Shown here one piece after another: positions 11,099-18,603 of a stretch of DNA of 64,000 bases. Numbering within the stretch: position 1 is the first letter of the stretch; each line of letters begins with the position of its first letter. The position numbers were made by a program, and so were the translations under genes. Source of the stretch: Luminiphilus sp. (GTDB lineage: Bacteria > Pseudomonadota > Gammaproteobacteria > Pseudomonadales > Halieaceae); the NCBI GenBank assembly GCA_029242325.1, contig JAQWUD010000038.1, positions 164,791-228,790 of the forward strand, in the 5' to 3' direction. The notes beneath the pieces are model-generated. The model worked only from the letters and a program-made list of their open reading frames with translations, ran no database searches and had not been told where the DNA came from.

Positions 11099-11227
11099 TG
11101 CCCATCTCCTAAAAAATGTGCTGTTGACTTTCTTCTGGCGTAGCGCGGCTTCTCCCTGCCCACTCACGCCATGTCGGCCGAGGCCGACCTTGCTAAACTG
11201 GTAGTGCCTTCCCGCCGAGATGCGAGT

Positions 11228-11491
11228 ATGTCGGATTCTCCAGACGAACCCAATCAACGACCCCGATTCGTCGCGGGTGCGGTGTGCCCAAGTTGTGGCG
11301 CACAAGACCGCACCGTCATTGATACCCAGCGTGATGAGCGTCGTTGCATCGCCTGTGAGTATATCGAGGGCCGTCCCATTTCAGGTTCGCCAGAAGCGCC
11401 TGCCACGAGGGTCACTCGTGCCACCGCACGCCGGGTAGAAACGGCGCCCGAGGCAGTCAGGATTTTGATGCCCAACACGAAAAAGAAATAA
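11228..11491 (+). CDS. yheV: YheV-family zinc-ribbon protein
   Basis: The 87-residue protein has a RFVAGAVCPSCGAQD start and a second Cys pair (RRCIACEY), giving two CxxC knuckles of a zinc ribbon, which is the YheV pattern. No function is established for the family. The track start at 11171 is too early; ATG at 11228 fits the family N-terminus. It carries a C-terminal basic, low-complexity tail of about 35 residues that is longer than the E. coli protein (66 residues). Confidence 0.8.
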   Translation: MSDSPDEPNQRPRFVAGAVCPSCGAQDRTVIDTQRDERRCIACEYIEGRPISGSPEAPATRVTRATARRVETAPEAVRILMPNTKKK

Positions 11492-11544
11492 AGATATAGC
11501 TCATTAACATAATTACCGCTTATGGAAACAATGCGTAAAAAGCA

Positions 11545-11558
11545 TTGGCAATTATCAA
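11545..11558. promoter_or_regulatory. Weak FNR/ANR-like site upstream of the cox operon
   Basis: TTGGC-AATT-ATCAA matches 8 of 10 fixed positions of the FNR/ANR consensus TTGAT-N4-ATCAA and lies about 160 bases before coxB. It partly overlaps a six-base stem-loop (CAATGC/GCATTG, 11529-11547). Matches of this quality are expected by chance about 27 times in 64 kb by my estimate, so only the location makes it notable. Confidence 0.2.
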
Positions 11559-11628
11559 GACTTGCTAAGACCATACGCGCCGTTGATGGGATGTGACGTT
11601 TTGCCCATGGAATTCCCAGTAACTTCGC

Positions 11629-11634
11629 TATAAT
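11629..11634 (+). promoter_or_regulatory. Candidate -10 element before coxB
   Basis: A perfect TATAAT sits 69 bases before the coxB ATG in the 211-base gap that precedes the cox operon. The nearest TTG-starting hexamer (TTGCCC at 11601) is 22 bases away, which is too far for a standard spacer, so the -35 is unassigned. Confidence 0.35.
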
Positions 11635-11702
11635 CCGGCGCTTTTCGACCCCCACTGTGGCCCGGGATCTTGTGCCACACAGACAAACGGAGTACGCACG
11701 AG

Positions 11703-12815
11703 ATGGGAAGGTCATTCTCAGGAGCGGCCTTGGCGTTGTTGGCGCCAATGGCGACGGCGCAAAATCAGGTCAATATGTCACCGGGCGTGACAGAAATTGG
11801 CGCCGACATCTTCGGGCTACATATGCTGATTATGTGGGTCTGTGTTGTGATTGGCATAGCCGTATTCGGCGTCATGTTTTACTCGATTTACGCGCACAGA
11901 AAGTCAAAAGGTCACCAAGCATCTCAGTTTCACGAGAGCACGAAAGTCGAGGTGGCGTGGACAGTTGTGCCATTCCTTATTCTGATCGCAATGGCAGTAC
12001 CTGCCACCTCTACCCTGCTTGAAGTGTATGACAACGACGAGGCCGAGTTGGACATCCTCATTACCGGGTATCAATGGAAATGGAAGTACGAATACCTGAC
12101 TGACTCTGGTGAGCCGGTATCATTTTTTTCAAACCTCGCAACCCCGCAGGAAGAAATCTACAACACGCAGACCAAAGGGGAGAATTATCTGCTTGAGGTC
12201 GACGAACCCTTGGTGATCCCAGTGAACACGAAGGTGCGATTTTTGATCACCGCCAATGATGTGATTCATTCCTGGTGGGTGCCGGAAATTGCAGTCAAGC
12301 GCGACGCCATCCCCGGCTTCATCAACGAAGCGTGGACACGAGTGCACACAGAGGGACTTTACCGCGGCCAGTGCACGGAGTTATGCGGCGCTTATCACGG
12401 GTTTATGCCTGTCGAAGTACACGCTGTTTCCCGAGATGAGTTTGACGTTTGGTTGGCGGCAAAGCGCGGTGCGGCAGTCGTGCGGAGCGCGCTCGCGACA
12501 CAAACCCTGTCCGTCGACGACCTGATGGCTCAGGGCAAGGGCATTTACGATCGCGCCTGCCTGGCGTGCCATGGTGCGCAGGGAGAGGGAGGTGTCGGCA
12601 ACGCGATTGCCGGAAGCCAAGTCGTATTGGGTGATTTGTCTGGTCATTTTGCCGCGGTAGCCAAGGGTGTGTCTGGCACGGCGATGCAGGCGTTTGGCGC
12701 TCAGCTTGACGACGTCGAGTTGGCGGCAGTGCTGACATATCAGAGAAATGCGTTTGGTAACAACACGGGCGATGTCGTCCAGCCCGGTGACGTCACCGGC
12801 ATGAAGAACGGTTAA
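11703..12815 (+). CDS. coxB: Cytochrome c oxidase subunit II with fused cytochrome c domain (caa3 type)
   Basis: Subunit II accepts electrons at the binuclear CuA centre. The protein has a short signal-like N-terminus, two transmembrane helices (about 35-58 and 78-98), the cupredoxin domain with CTELCGAYHGFM (CuA ligands, Cys near 224), and a C-terminal cytochrome c domain with CLACH near 286 and a distal Met in GTAMQAFG. The fused haem c marks a caa3-type oxidase. The track start is TTG at 11670; ATG at 11703 has CGGAG ten bases upstream and gives 370 residues. It is the first gene of the cox operon. Confidence 0.95.
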   Translation: MGRSFSGAALALLAPMATAQNQVNMSPGVTEIGADIFGLHMLIMWVCVVIGIAVFGVMFYSIYAHRKSKGHQASQFHESTKVEVAWTVVPFLILIAMAVPATSTLLEVYDNDEAELDILITGYQWKWKYEYLTDSGEPVSFFSNLATPQEEIYNTQTKGENYLLEVDEPLVIPVNTKVRFLITANDVIHSWWVPEIAVKRDAIPGFINEAWTRVHTEGLYRGQCTELCGAYHGFMPVEVHAVSRDEFDVWLAAKRGAAVVRSALATQTLSVDDLMAQGKGIYDRACLACHGAQGEGGVGNAIAGSQVVLGDLSGHFAAVAKGVSGTAMQAFGAQLDDVELAAVLTYQRNAFGNNTGDVVQPGDVTGMKNG

Positions 12816-12831
12816 AAGGGGAGCGTAGACA

Positions 12832-14412
12832 ATGGGTGATCATTATCACGGACCGGCGACGGGCGTAACGCGCTGGCTGTTTACAACTAACCACAAAGAT
12901 ATTGGCACTATGTACCTCTGGTTTTCATTCGCCATGTTCTTGCTCGGCGGTTTCTTTGCCATGGTGATCCGCGCTGAACTGTTCCAGCCAGGTATGCAGT
13001 TGGTAGAGCCCGCTTTCTTCAACCAGATGACAACGCTTCATGGGTTGATCATGGTATTTGGTGCGATCATGCCGTCCTTCGTTGGGCTCGCAAATTGGTT
13101 GATACCGATGATGATCGGCGCGCCAGATATGGCGCTGCCAAGAATGAATAACTGGAGCTTCTGGATTTTGCCGCCGGCATTTCTCATGCTGGCTTCGACC
13201 CTATTCATGGAGGGCGGGGCGCCGGCATTTGGGTGGACCTTCTATGCGCCGCTGTCGACTACCTATGCGCCGCCTTCGGTCACGTTCTTCATATTTGCCA
13301 TCCACATTCTGGGCGTGTCATCGATCATGGGGTCAATCAATATTATTGCCACAGTCATGAACATGCGTGCGCCAGGCATGACGTATATGAAAATGCCATT
13401 GTTCGTGTGGACGTGGTTGATCACTGCCTTTTTGCTGGTGGCGGTGATGCCCGTGCTCGCTGGCGCCGTGACCATGATGCTGATGGATGTTCACTTTGGC
13501 ACCAGCTTCTTTTCGGCAGCGGGAGGCGGTGATCCAGTGTTGTTCCAGCATATTTTCTGGTTCTTTGGGCACCCTGAGGTCTACATCATCATCCTCCCTG
13601 CATTTGGTGTGGTGTCACAAATCATCCCGGCGTTCTCCCGCAAGCCTTTGTTCGGGTATGCCTCAATGGTTTACGCCACCGCCTCGATCGCGTTTCTGTC
13701 GTTCATCGTTTGGGCTCACCACATGTACACAGTCGGCATGCCCGTGGCGGGGGAGCTGTTCTTTATGTACGCCACGATGCTTATTGCGGTGCCCACTGGC
13801 GTCAAGGTCTTTAATTGGATCACCACGATGTGGCGTGGTGCTCTCAGTTTCGAGACCCCCATGTTGTTCTGCATCGGATTCCTTGTGCTGTTTACGCTGG
13901 GCGGGTTCACCGGCCTGATGCTTTCAATAGCTCCGGCCGATTTTCAGTACCACGACACCTATTTTGTGGTGGCTCATTTCCACTACGTGATGGTGGCTGG
14001 TGCTGTATTTTCCATGACAGCGGCGGTGTATTACTGGCTGCCTAAGTGGTGTGGGCGAATGTATAACGAATCCATGGGTAAGGCCCACTTCTGGATTTCC
14101 TTTATTGGCTTCAACATCACTTTTTTCCCGCAGCACTTTGTCGGTTTGGCGGGCATGCCGCGCAGAATCCCCGACTATGCGCTGCAGTTTGCTGACTTCA
14201 ATATGATGTCTTCAATTGGCGCCTTCATTTACGGCGCCTCACAGCTGTTGTTCCTCTATAACGTGGTTGCAACGATCGTCGCGGGCGAGCGGGTCAGCGA
14301 TGAAAAGGTCTGGGACGGCGCCGAGGGTCTTGAGTGGACGGTACCTACACCTGCCCCGTACCACACTTTTGAGGAGCCACCGTTAGTACCCAAACCTGCG
14401 GGTACTATTTAA
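12832..14412 (+). CDS. coxA: Cytochrome c oxidase subunit I
   Basis: Subunit I is the catalytic haem-copper core that reduces O2 and pumps protons. Of 526 residues, the 12-helix pattern and ligands are present: HGLIM (low-spin haem His), HPEVYI (CuB His cross-linked to Tyr), HHMYTVG (two CuB His) and HDTYFVVAHFHYV (haem a3 and a His ligands). PTGVKVFNW carries the K-channel lysine. ATG at 12832 follows a GGGGAG Shine-Dalgarno, 16 bases after coxB. It needs haem A, yet no haem A synthase gene lies in this window. Confidence 0.97.
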   Translation: MGDHYHGPATGVTRWLFTTNHKDIGTMYLWFSFAMFLLGGFFAMVIRAELFQPGMQLVEPAFFNQMTTLHGLIMVFGAIMPSFVGLANWLIPMMIGAPDMALPRMNNWSFWILPPAFLMLASTLFMEGGAPAFGWTFYAPLSTTYAPPSVTFFIFAIHILGVSSIMGSINIIATVMNMRAPGMTYMKMPLFVWTWLITAFLLVAVMPVLAGAVTMMLMDVHFGTSFFSAAGGGDPVLFQHIFWFFGHPEVYIIILPAFGVVSQIIPAFSRKPLFGYASMVYATASIAFLSFIVWAHHMYTVGMPVAGELFFMYATMLIAVPTGVKVFNWITTMWRGALSFETPMLFCIGFLVLFTLGGFTGLMLSIAPADFQYHDTYFVVAHFHYVMVAGAVFSMTAAVYYWLPKWCGRMYNESMGKAHFWISFIGFNITFFPQHFVGLAGMPRRIPDYALQFADFNMMSSIGAFIYGASQLLFLYNVVATIVAGERVSDEKVWDGAEGLEWTVPTPAPYHTFEEPPLVPKPAGTI

Positions 14413-14446
14413 CAGGCAACCCAGATGACAGGAAGCCACAAAAACA

Positions 14447-15013
14447 ATGACTAGCTTGCGCTTAAGTCGCGTCCCCACAATCGATACCGCCCTGAAGTTG
14501 GTCGCGGTTGCCGTGGCGATGTTTGCGTTTGTCTTCGTGGTCATGGTGCCTCTCTACAACGTGCTTTGCGACGCGCTGGGCATTAACGGTAAAACAGCAG
14601 GACAAGCCTATACCGCCGCTTCCGCTGAGGTCGATGAAAGCCGAGAGATTACGGTCCAGTTTGTGGCGATCAAGAATGACGGGATGCCCTGGGCATTTTC
14701 GCCGGATGTCCGCACTGTGCGTGTTCACCCGGGTGCCGCCCATGGCGTTATTTTCCACGCCCAGAATCCCACTGAACTCGACATGGTGGCGCAGGCCATT
14801 CCCAGCATCTCACCGAGTCGCGCCGCGGCTTATTTCCACAAGACGGAGTGCTTTTGTTTCGATCAGCAGGCCTTGCCCAGCAGATCCGATACGGACATGG
14901 CGCTGCAGTTTATAGTGGATCAGGGATTGCCGGAGGATATTCACACCATCACTCTTTCTTACACACTTTTTGACGTCACGGGCACGTTGGCGGAAGGTCT
15001 CGCTACCCGTTGA
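14447..15013 (+). CDS. ctaG: Cytochrome c oxidase copper chaperone CtaG (Cox11)
   Basis: CtaG/Cox11 inserts copper into the CuB site of subunit I. The 188-residue protein has one N-terminal transmembrane helix (about 12-35), the VPLYNVLCDALGING motif after it and the copper-binding CFCF motif near residue 137, in a periplasmic immunoglobulin-like domain. It lies between coxA and coxC as usual. Its stop is 22 bases before the coxC start. Confidence 0.95.
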   Translation: MTSLRLSRVPTIDTALKLVAVAVAMFAFVFVVMVPLYNVLCDALGINGKTAGQAYTAASAEVDESREITVQFVAIKNDGMPWAFSPDVRTVRVHPGAAHGVIFHAQNPTELDMVAQAIPSISPSRAAAYFHKTECFCFDQQALPSRSDTDMALQFIVDQGLPEDIHTITLSYTLFDVTGTLAEGLATR

Positions 15014-15035
15014 GGGAGCGCTAGAGGAAACAGTT

Positions 15036-16016
15036 ATGTCCAGCAATACCACGGCGGTTCCAGGGCACGAAAAATATTATGTTCCCGAATCATCCAGTCT
15101 GGCAGTGCGCGCCACCATCGGGCTGGTGACGTCAGTCTTTGGTGCCGGTCTGGTGCTTAACGACATGACTTATGGTGCTGCCAGCGAATCGAGCAACTCT
15201 GTCTGGGTGCTGACGGCGGGGCTGGTGTTTTTTGTCCTAACGTTATTCAGTTGGTTTCGTACCGCGATCAGAGAAAATCTCGCCGGCATGAATAGCGGCC
15301 AGTTGCACCAGAGTTACGTATTGGGCATGTTCTGGTTCATCTTTTCTGAACTGATGTTTTTCGCCGCTTTTTTTGGAGCACTGTTGTATGTGCGCCAGTT
15401 CGTTGGGCCCTGGCTCGCGGGAGAGGGCGAGGGCGGCCGCATGAACGCGCTGCTCTGGCCGGGCTTTGAGTTCAGCTGGCCGCCGGTGACGACGCCACAA
15501 GAGGTTGTTGGCGGGGTCGATGCTCAGGCGATCGCGAATAACGGCGCTTTTGTCTCTCAGGAAAAGTCGATGGCACCAGCGGATGCCCACGCTTGGTATG
15601 CGTGGTTACCGATGTGGAACACGATCATTCTTCTGTCATCCAGTGCAACGGTCCACGTAGCGCACACAGGGATCCTGGCTGGCGATCGCAAGAAATTCAA
15701 TCTCTGGTTAGGGATTACGGTAGGCCTCGCCCTAGTGTTTCTGGTGCTGCAGGCGGCAGAGTATTACGAGGCCTACGTGCTATTCGGGCTCACGCTTAAC
15801 TCCGGTATTTATGGATCTACGTTCTTCATGCTCACGGGGTTTCACGGATTCCACGTTGCCATGGGTATGACGATGTTGTTGATACAGCTGATTCGATCGC
15901 TTAAAAACAACCACTTTACGGCTACTGATCACTTTGGCTTTGAAGCGTCCAGTTGGTATTGGCATTTCGTCGACGTGGTCTGGGTGTTTCTCTTTTTGTT
16001 TGTTTATATTCTCTGA
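15036..16016 (+). CDS. coxC: Cytochrome c oxidase subunit III
   Basis: Subunit III stabilises the oxidase core. The 326-residue protein shows seven hydrophobic segments, with the family blocks MFWFIFSELMFFAAFFGALLY and the C-terminal GFHGFHVAMG and WYWHFVDVVWVFLF. The track ORF begins within ctaG; ATG at 15036 (MSSNTTAVPGHEKYYVPESS) has AGAGGAAA upstream and is the natural start. Last structural subunit gene of the operon. Confidence 0.96.
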   Translation: MSSNTTAVPGHEKYYVPESSSLAVRATIGLVTSVFGAGLVLNDMTYGAASESSNSVWVLTAGLVFFVLTLFSWFRTAIRENLAGMNSGQLHQSYVLGMFWFIFSELMFFAAFFGALLYVRQFVGPWLAGEGEGGRMNALLWPGFEFSWPPVTTPQEVVGGVDAQAIANNGAFVSQEKSMAPADAHAWYAWLPMWNTIILLSSSATVHVAHTGILAGDRKKFNLWLGITVGLALVFLVLQAAEYYEAYVLFGLTLNSGIYGSTFFMLTGFHGFHVAMGMTMLLIQLIRSLKNNHFTATDHFGFEASSWYWHFVDVVWVFLFLFVYIL

Positions 16017-16091
16017 CGACGAGTGCTGCGGCGGCCCTTTCTTGTCAAGTTGGTCGTCGACCCAGCTCGTGTTTCAATGCGAGGCGTCGCA

Positions 16092-16340
16092 CTATTCTTC
16101 AGCGATCTCTGTCGAGGGAGTCGGGCCTGCGTCCCAGGGATTTTGGTGGCCTAGCTCACCCGTGACTACGCCATAGAGAATAACGGCGAGCAAGCACACG
16201 CCCAAGCCAAGGCGGACACCGAGAGTGGTGAATAGGCGGCGCTTGTCGGTGCTGCCTTGATCCGACATGAGAAATACGAGGCCCGACGCGAGACTGGCAA
16301 CTAGCGCTATCATGAGCAGGATAATCACGGTTTTAAGCAT
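16092..16340 (-). CDS. DUF2909-like twin-transmembrane protein, antisense within the cox cluster
   Basis: An 82-residue protein with two predicted membrane helices (about 4-24 and 42-62) joined by a short polar loop. It resembles the DUF2909 family that commonly lies in reverse orientation between coxC and the SURF1 gene in gammaproteobacteria. A role in oxidase assembly is suggested only by position. The family has no known activity. Confidence 0.75.
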   Translation of the reverse strand: MLKTVIILLMIALVASLASGLVFLMSDQGSTDKRRLFTTLGVRLGLGVCLLAVILYGVVTGELGHQNPWDAGPTPSTEIAEE

Positions 16341-16405
16341 AGGCCGGCCTTGATACTCAGATTCGCGACAGGGTGCCGGGCTGAGTCGATGTGAGATGAA
16401 AGAGC

Positions 16406-17179
16406 ATGCAGTTTAACCGAAGCATTGGGCCAGTGGCGGTGGCCGGAGACTTGAGGGCGGTTCTCGCGGGAGCCTTGCTGCTTGGACTACTGTTGAATTT
16501 GGGGTTTTGGCAGCTTGGCCGCGCATCAGAAAAGGCCGCTTTGGAAGCGCGGTGGGAGGCGCGCAGTGCGATCCCGGCTGTGACTCCTGCAGCATTGGTT
16601 GCTGATGTACCAGCCGAAGCGCTGGCTGATCGGGCAGTCAGCTGGCAGGGAGTATTCCGCGGGGACGCCTATTTATTGCTGGACAATCGGCTTCACCGCG
16701 GCCAAGTGGGATATCACGTGATCGCTCTGGCGGAGGCGGATGGCTTGTTGGTGCCCGTCAATTTGGGCTGGCTGGCGGGTGATCCGTCTCGCAGGACCAC
16801 ACCGAGACCGGAGCTGCCCAGCGGCACGGTTATGATTGATGGCCGAGTCTACGTGCCCTCAGCCAAACCCATCATGATGCAGAAGCCGGTCCCGCCAGAC
16901 AGCCTCCCCGCAACGGTGCAAACCTTGTATTGGGATAACTGGAACGATGTCTTGACCGCGCTCACGGGAACACCGGTGTTCCCGTATCAAGTGCGGGTTC
17001 TTTCTGACTCCCCCCATGCGTTACTGGCTGAGTGGGCCGTGGTTAATCAGGCGCCGTCCAAACATATTGGTTATGCCGTGCAATGGTTTGCCATGGCGGC
17101 TGTGCTTTTATTGATTGGAGTCTTCCGCCTGACAAATCTGAAAGCGCTACTGGGTGGCGAGGAGCGGTCGTCGCTGTGA
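16406..17179 (+). CDS. SURF1-family cytochrome oxidase assembly protein
   Basis: SURF1 proteins assist delivery of haem A to subunit I of aa3-type oxidases. The 257-residue protein has the two-helix topology: a TM near residues 16-35 followed by LGFWQLGRASEK, a central soluble domain (LLDNRLHRGQVGYHVI, VNLGWLAGD), and a C-terminal TM (HIGYAVQWFAMAAVLL). Its TGA overlaps the GTG of the next gene as GTGA. Confidence 0.92.
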   Translation: MQFNRSIGPVAVAGDLRAVLAGALLLGLLLNLGFWQLGRASEKAALEARWEARSAIPAVTPAALVADVPAEALADRAVSWQGVFRGDAYLLLDNRLHRGQVGYHVIALAEADGLLVPVNLGWLAGDPSRRTTPRPELPSGTVMIDGRVYVPSAKPIMMQKPVPPDSLPATVQTLYWDNWNDVLTALTGTPVFPYQVRVLSDSPHALLAEWAVVNQAPSKHIGYAVQWFAMAAVLLLIGVFRLTNLKALLGGEERSSL

Positions 17180-17844
17180 CCGAAACGACGGTCATTGCGC
17201 AGCGGCGTGCGCGCAGAGTGTTATTGCTGATAGGCGGCATCCCTGTAGCCATGATGTTAAGCGCGACGGCGCTCTGGTGGGGGGTTCAGGGTGGATACGT
17301 GGACGTGCTGGGACAAGTCGGGACAGCGAACCATGGCAGCCTGGTCACACCACCTCGTTCGGTCGATGGCGTCACGTTTCGGCACGAGGGAGTGGCGGAT
17401 ACCTTGTGGCAGGATTTGCCCAAGAAATGGCGGATGGTAATTGTTCAGCGCGGGTCCGTTTGCAACGCTCAGTGTCAGTCCCAGCTGTACCAGACCAGGC
17501 AGATTCATATTGCTCTGGGCAAGGACTTTAATCGAGTGGCGCGAGTGGTGCTCAGCGATACCTCCCCCGCAGACGTTGCAATGGCCAGAGGGTCCGACGC
17601 CCGGGCAGGGGTGGAAGCGGCACCCCAACTCACCACATGGCTTGATCTTGAGCATAAAGGAGTGACAGCACTGACCTTATCTGCGCCAGCGCTGGATAAT
17701 CTGTCCCCGGAGAGCAAACAGGCGCCTAACCAGTGGTACCTTGTTGACCCGGCTGGCTGGATAATGATGCGATTCGCAGATGATCTGAATTACAAGGATG
17801 TGATCAGTGATCTCCGGTTCCTTCTGAAAAACTCGGGTGGCTGA
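17176..17844 (+). CDS. Membrane-anchored SCO/thioredoxin-like protein of the cox cluster
   Basis: Starting at a GTG coupled to the SURF1 stop, this 222-residue protein has one N-terminal TM (about residues 14-36) and a periplasmic domain. The segment GSVCNAQCQSQLYQ places a CxxxC pair where SCO proteins carry CPDIC, and the C-terminal VDPAGWIMMRF resembles the end of a thioredoxin fold. Unannotated proteins of this type are common between SURF1 and COX15 in gammaproteobacteria. I infer a copper or redox assembly role from context only; the SCO-type distal His was not identified. Confidence 0.75.
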   Translation: MTETTVIAQRRARRVLLLIGGIPVAMMLSATALWWGVQGGYVDVLGQVGTANHGSLVTPPRSVDGVTFRHEGVADTLWQDLPKKWRMVIVQRGSVCNAQCQSQLYQTRQIHIALGKDFNRVARVVLSDTSPADVAMARGSDARAGVEAAPQLTTWLDLEHKGVTALTLSAPALDNLSPESKQAPNQWYLVDPAGWIMMRFADDLNYKDVISDLRFLLKNSGG

Positions 17845-17936
17845 GCTCCTGACCTCGGTCGTTACCGTTGGAGAAGTGGGCGCCGTTTTGTTTTGGCTCT
17901 GGTCGTCTGCAGCGGCCGACCCCGTTTGAGAAAAGG

Positions 17937-18599
17937 ATGATAGGACCAGTGGCGCAAGCAACACAACGCGGTATCCGGTGGACGTTGTTTTCAATTTTGG
18001 CCTTCATGGCGTTGGTGGTAGCCAGTTTCGTTCACCGCGTTGGCGAGCCCCGCGTTATGAGCCTTGCGGAGACCCGCGCCAATGGCCTCTTCTTATTCGA
18101 AACTCCCAGAAACCCCGGCGACTTCGCTTTGGTTGACCACAATGGTGCGCCTTTTACGCCATCCTCGCTGCAGGATCAGTGGACGCTGATTTTTTTTGGC
18201 TTCACGCATTGCCCGGATATCTGTCCCACAACCATGGCAGACCTAGCTGAGTTACAGAGGCAGCTCATGGGCACTGAAGCCGAAGCAGTACAAGTAGTGA
18301 TGGTGTCAGTAGACCCCGCGCGCGACACCCCGGTTCGCTTGGCGCAGTACGTGCCGTATTTTTCCTCGGATTTTCGCGGCGTGACGGGGGAGTTTCCGGC
18401 TATTCTGAGTTTTGCCCAGCGCCTCAATGCGCCTTTCCGTAAGATCAGCGAGGCTGATGGTGGGTATCAAATGGAGCATAGCGCCAATATCACGCTAATG
18501 AATCCACGGGGTGACTATCATGGCTTTTTTCGCGCCCCGCTTGACATTCCCAAAATGCGGGTAACTTTGCGTTCCACCCAGTATGTGTGGGAGCACTGA
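17937..18599 (+). CDS. SCO1/SenC-family copper chaperone
   Basis: SCO proteins help metallate the CuA site of oxidase subunit II. The 220-residue protein has an N-terminal TM (about residues 15-34), a thioredoxin-like domain with the copper motif THCPDICPTT (Cys near 92 and 96) and a downstream His in QMEHSANITLM. ATG at 17937 and GTG at 17949 are both plausible starts; AAAAGG lies directly before the ATG and 12 bases before the GTG. Only 92 bases separate it from the preceding gene, so the usual ctaA (COX15) and ctaB (cyoE) genes are not there. The polA start is four bases after its stop. Confidence 0.92.
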   Translation: MIGPVAQATQRGIRWTLFSILAFMALVVASFVHRVGEPRVMSLAETRANGLFLFETPRNPGDFALVDHNGAPFTPSSLQDQWTLIFFGFTHCPDICPTTMADLAELQRQLMGTEAEAVQVVMVSVDPARDTPVRLAQYVPYFSSDFRGVTGEFPAILSFAQRLNAPFRKISEADGGYQMEHSANITLMNPRGDYHGFFRAPLDIPKMRVTLRSTQYVWEH

Positions 18600-18603
18600 T
18601 CTG

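Noticed and set aside
11529-11547. CAATGC/GCATTG hairpin after yheV as a terminator
   Set aside because: Only six base pairs and no T-run follows; not enough for an intrinsic terminator.
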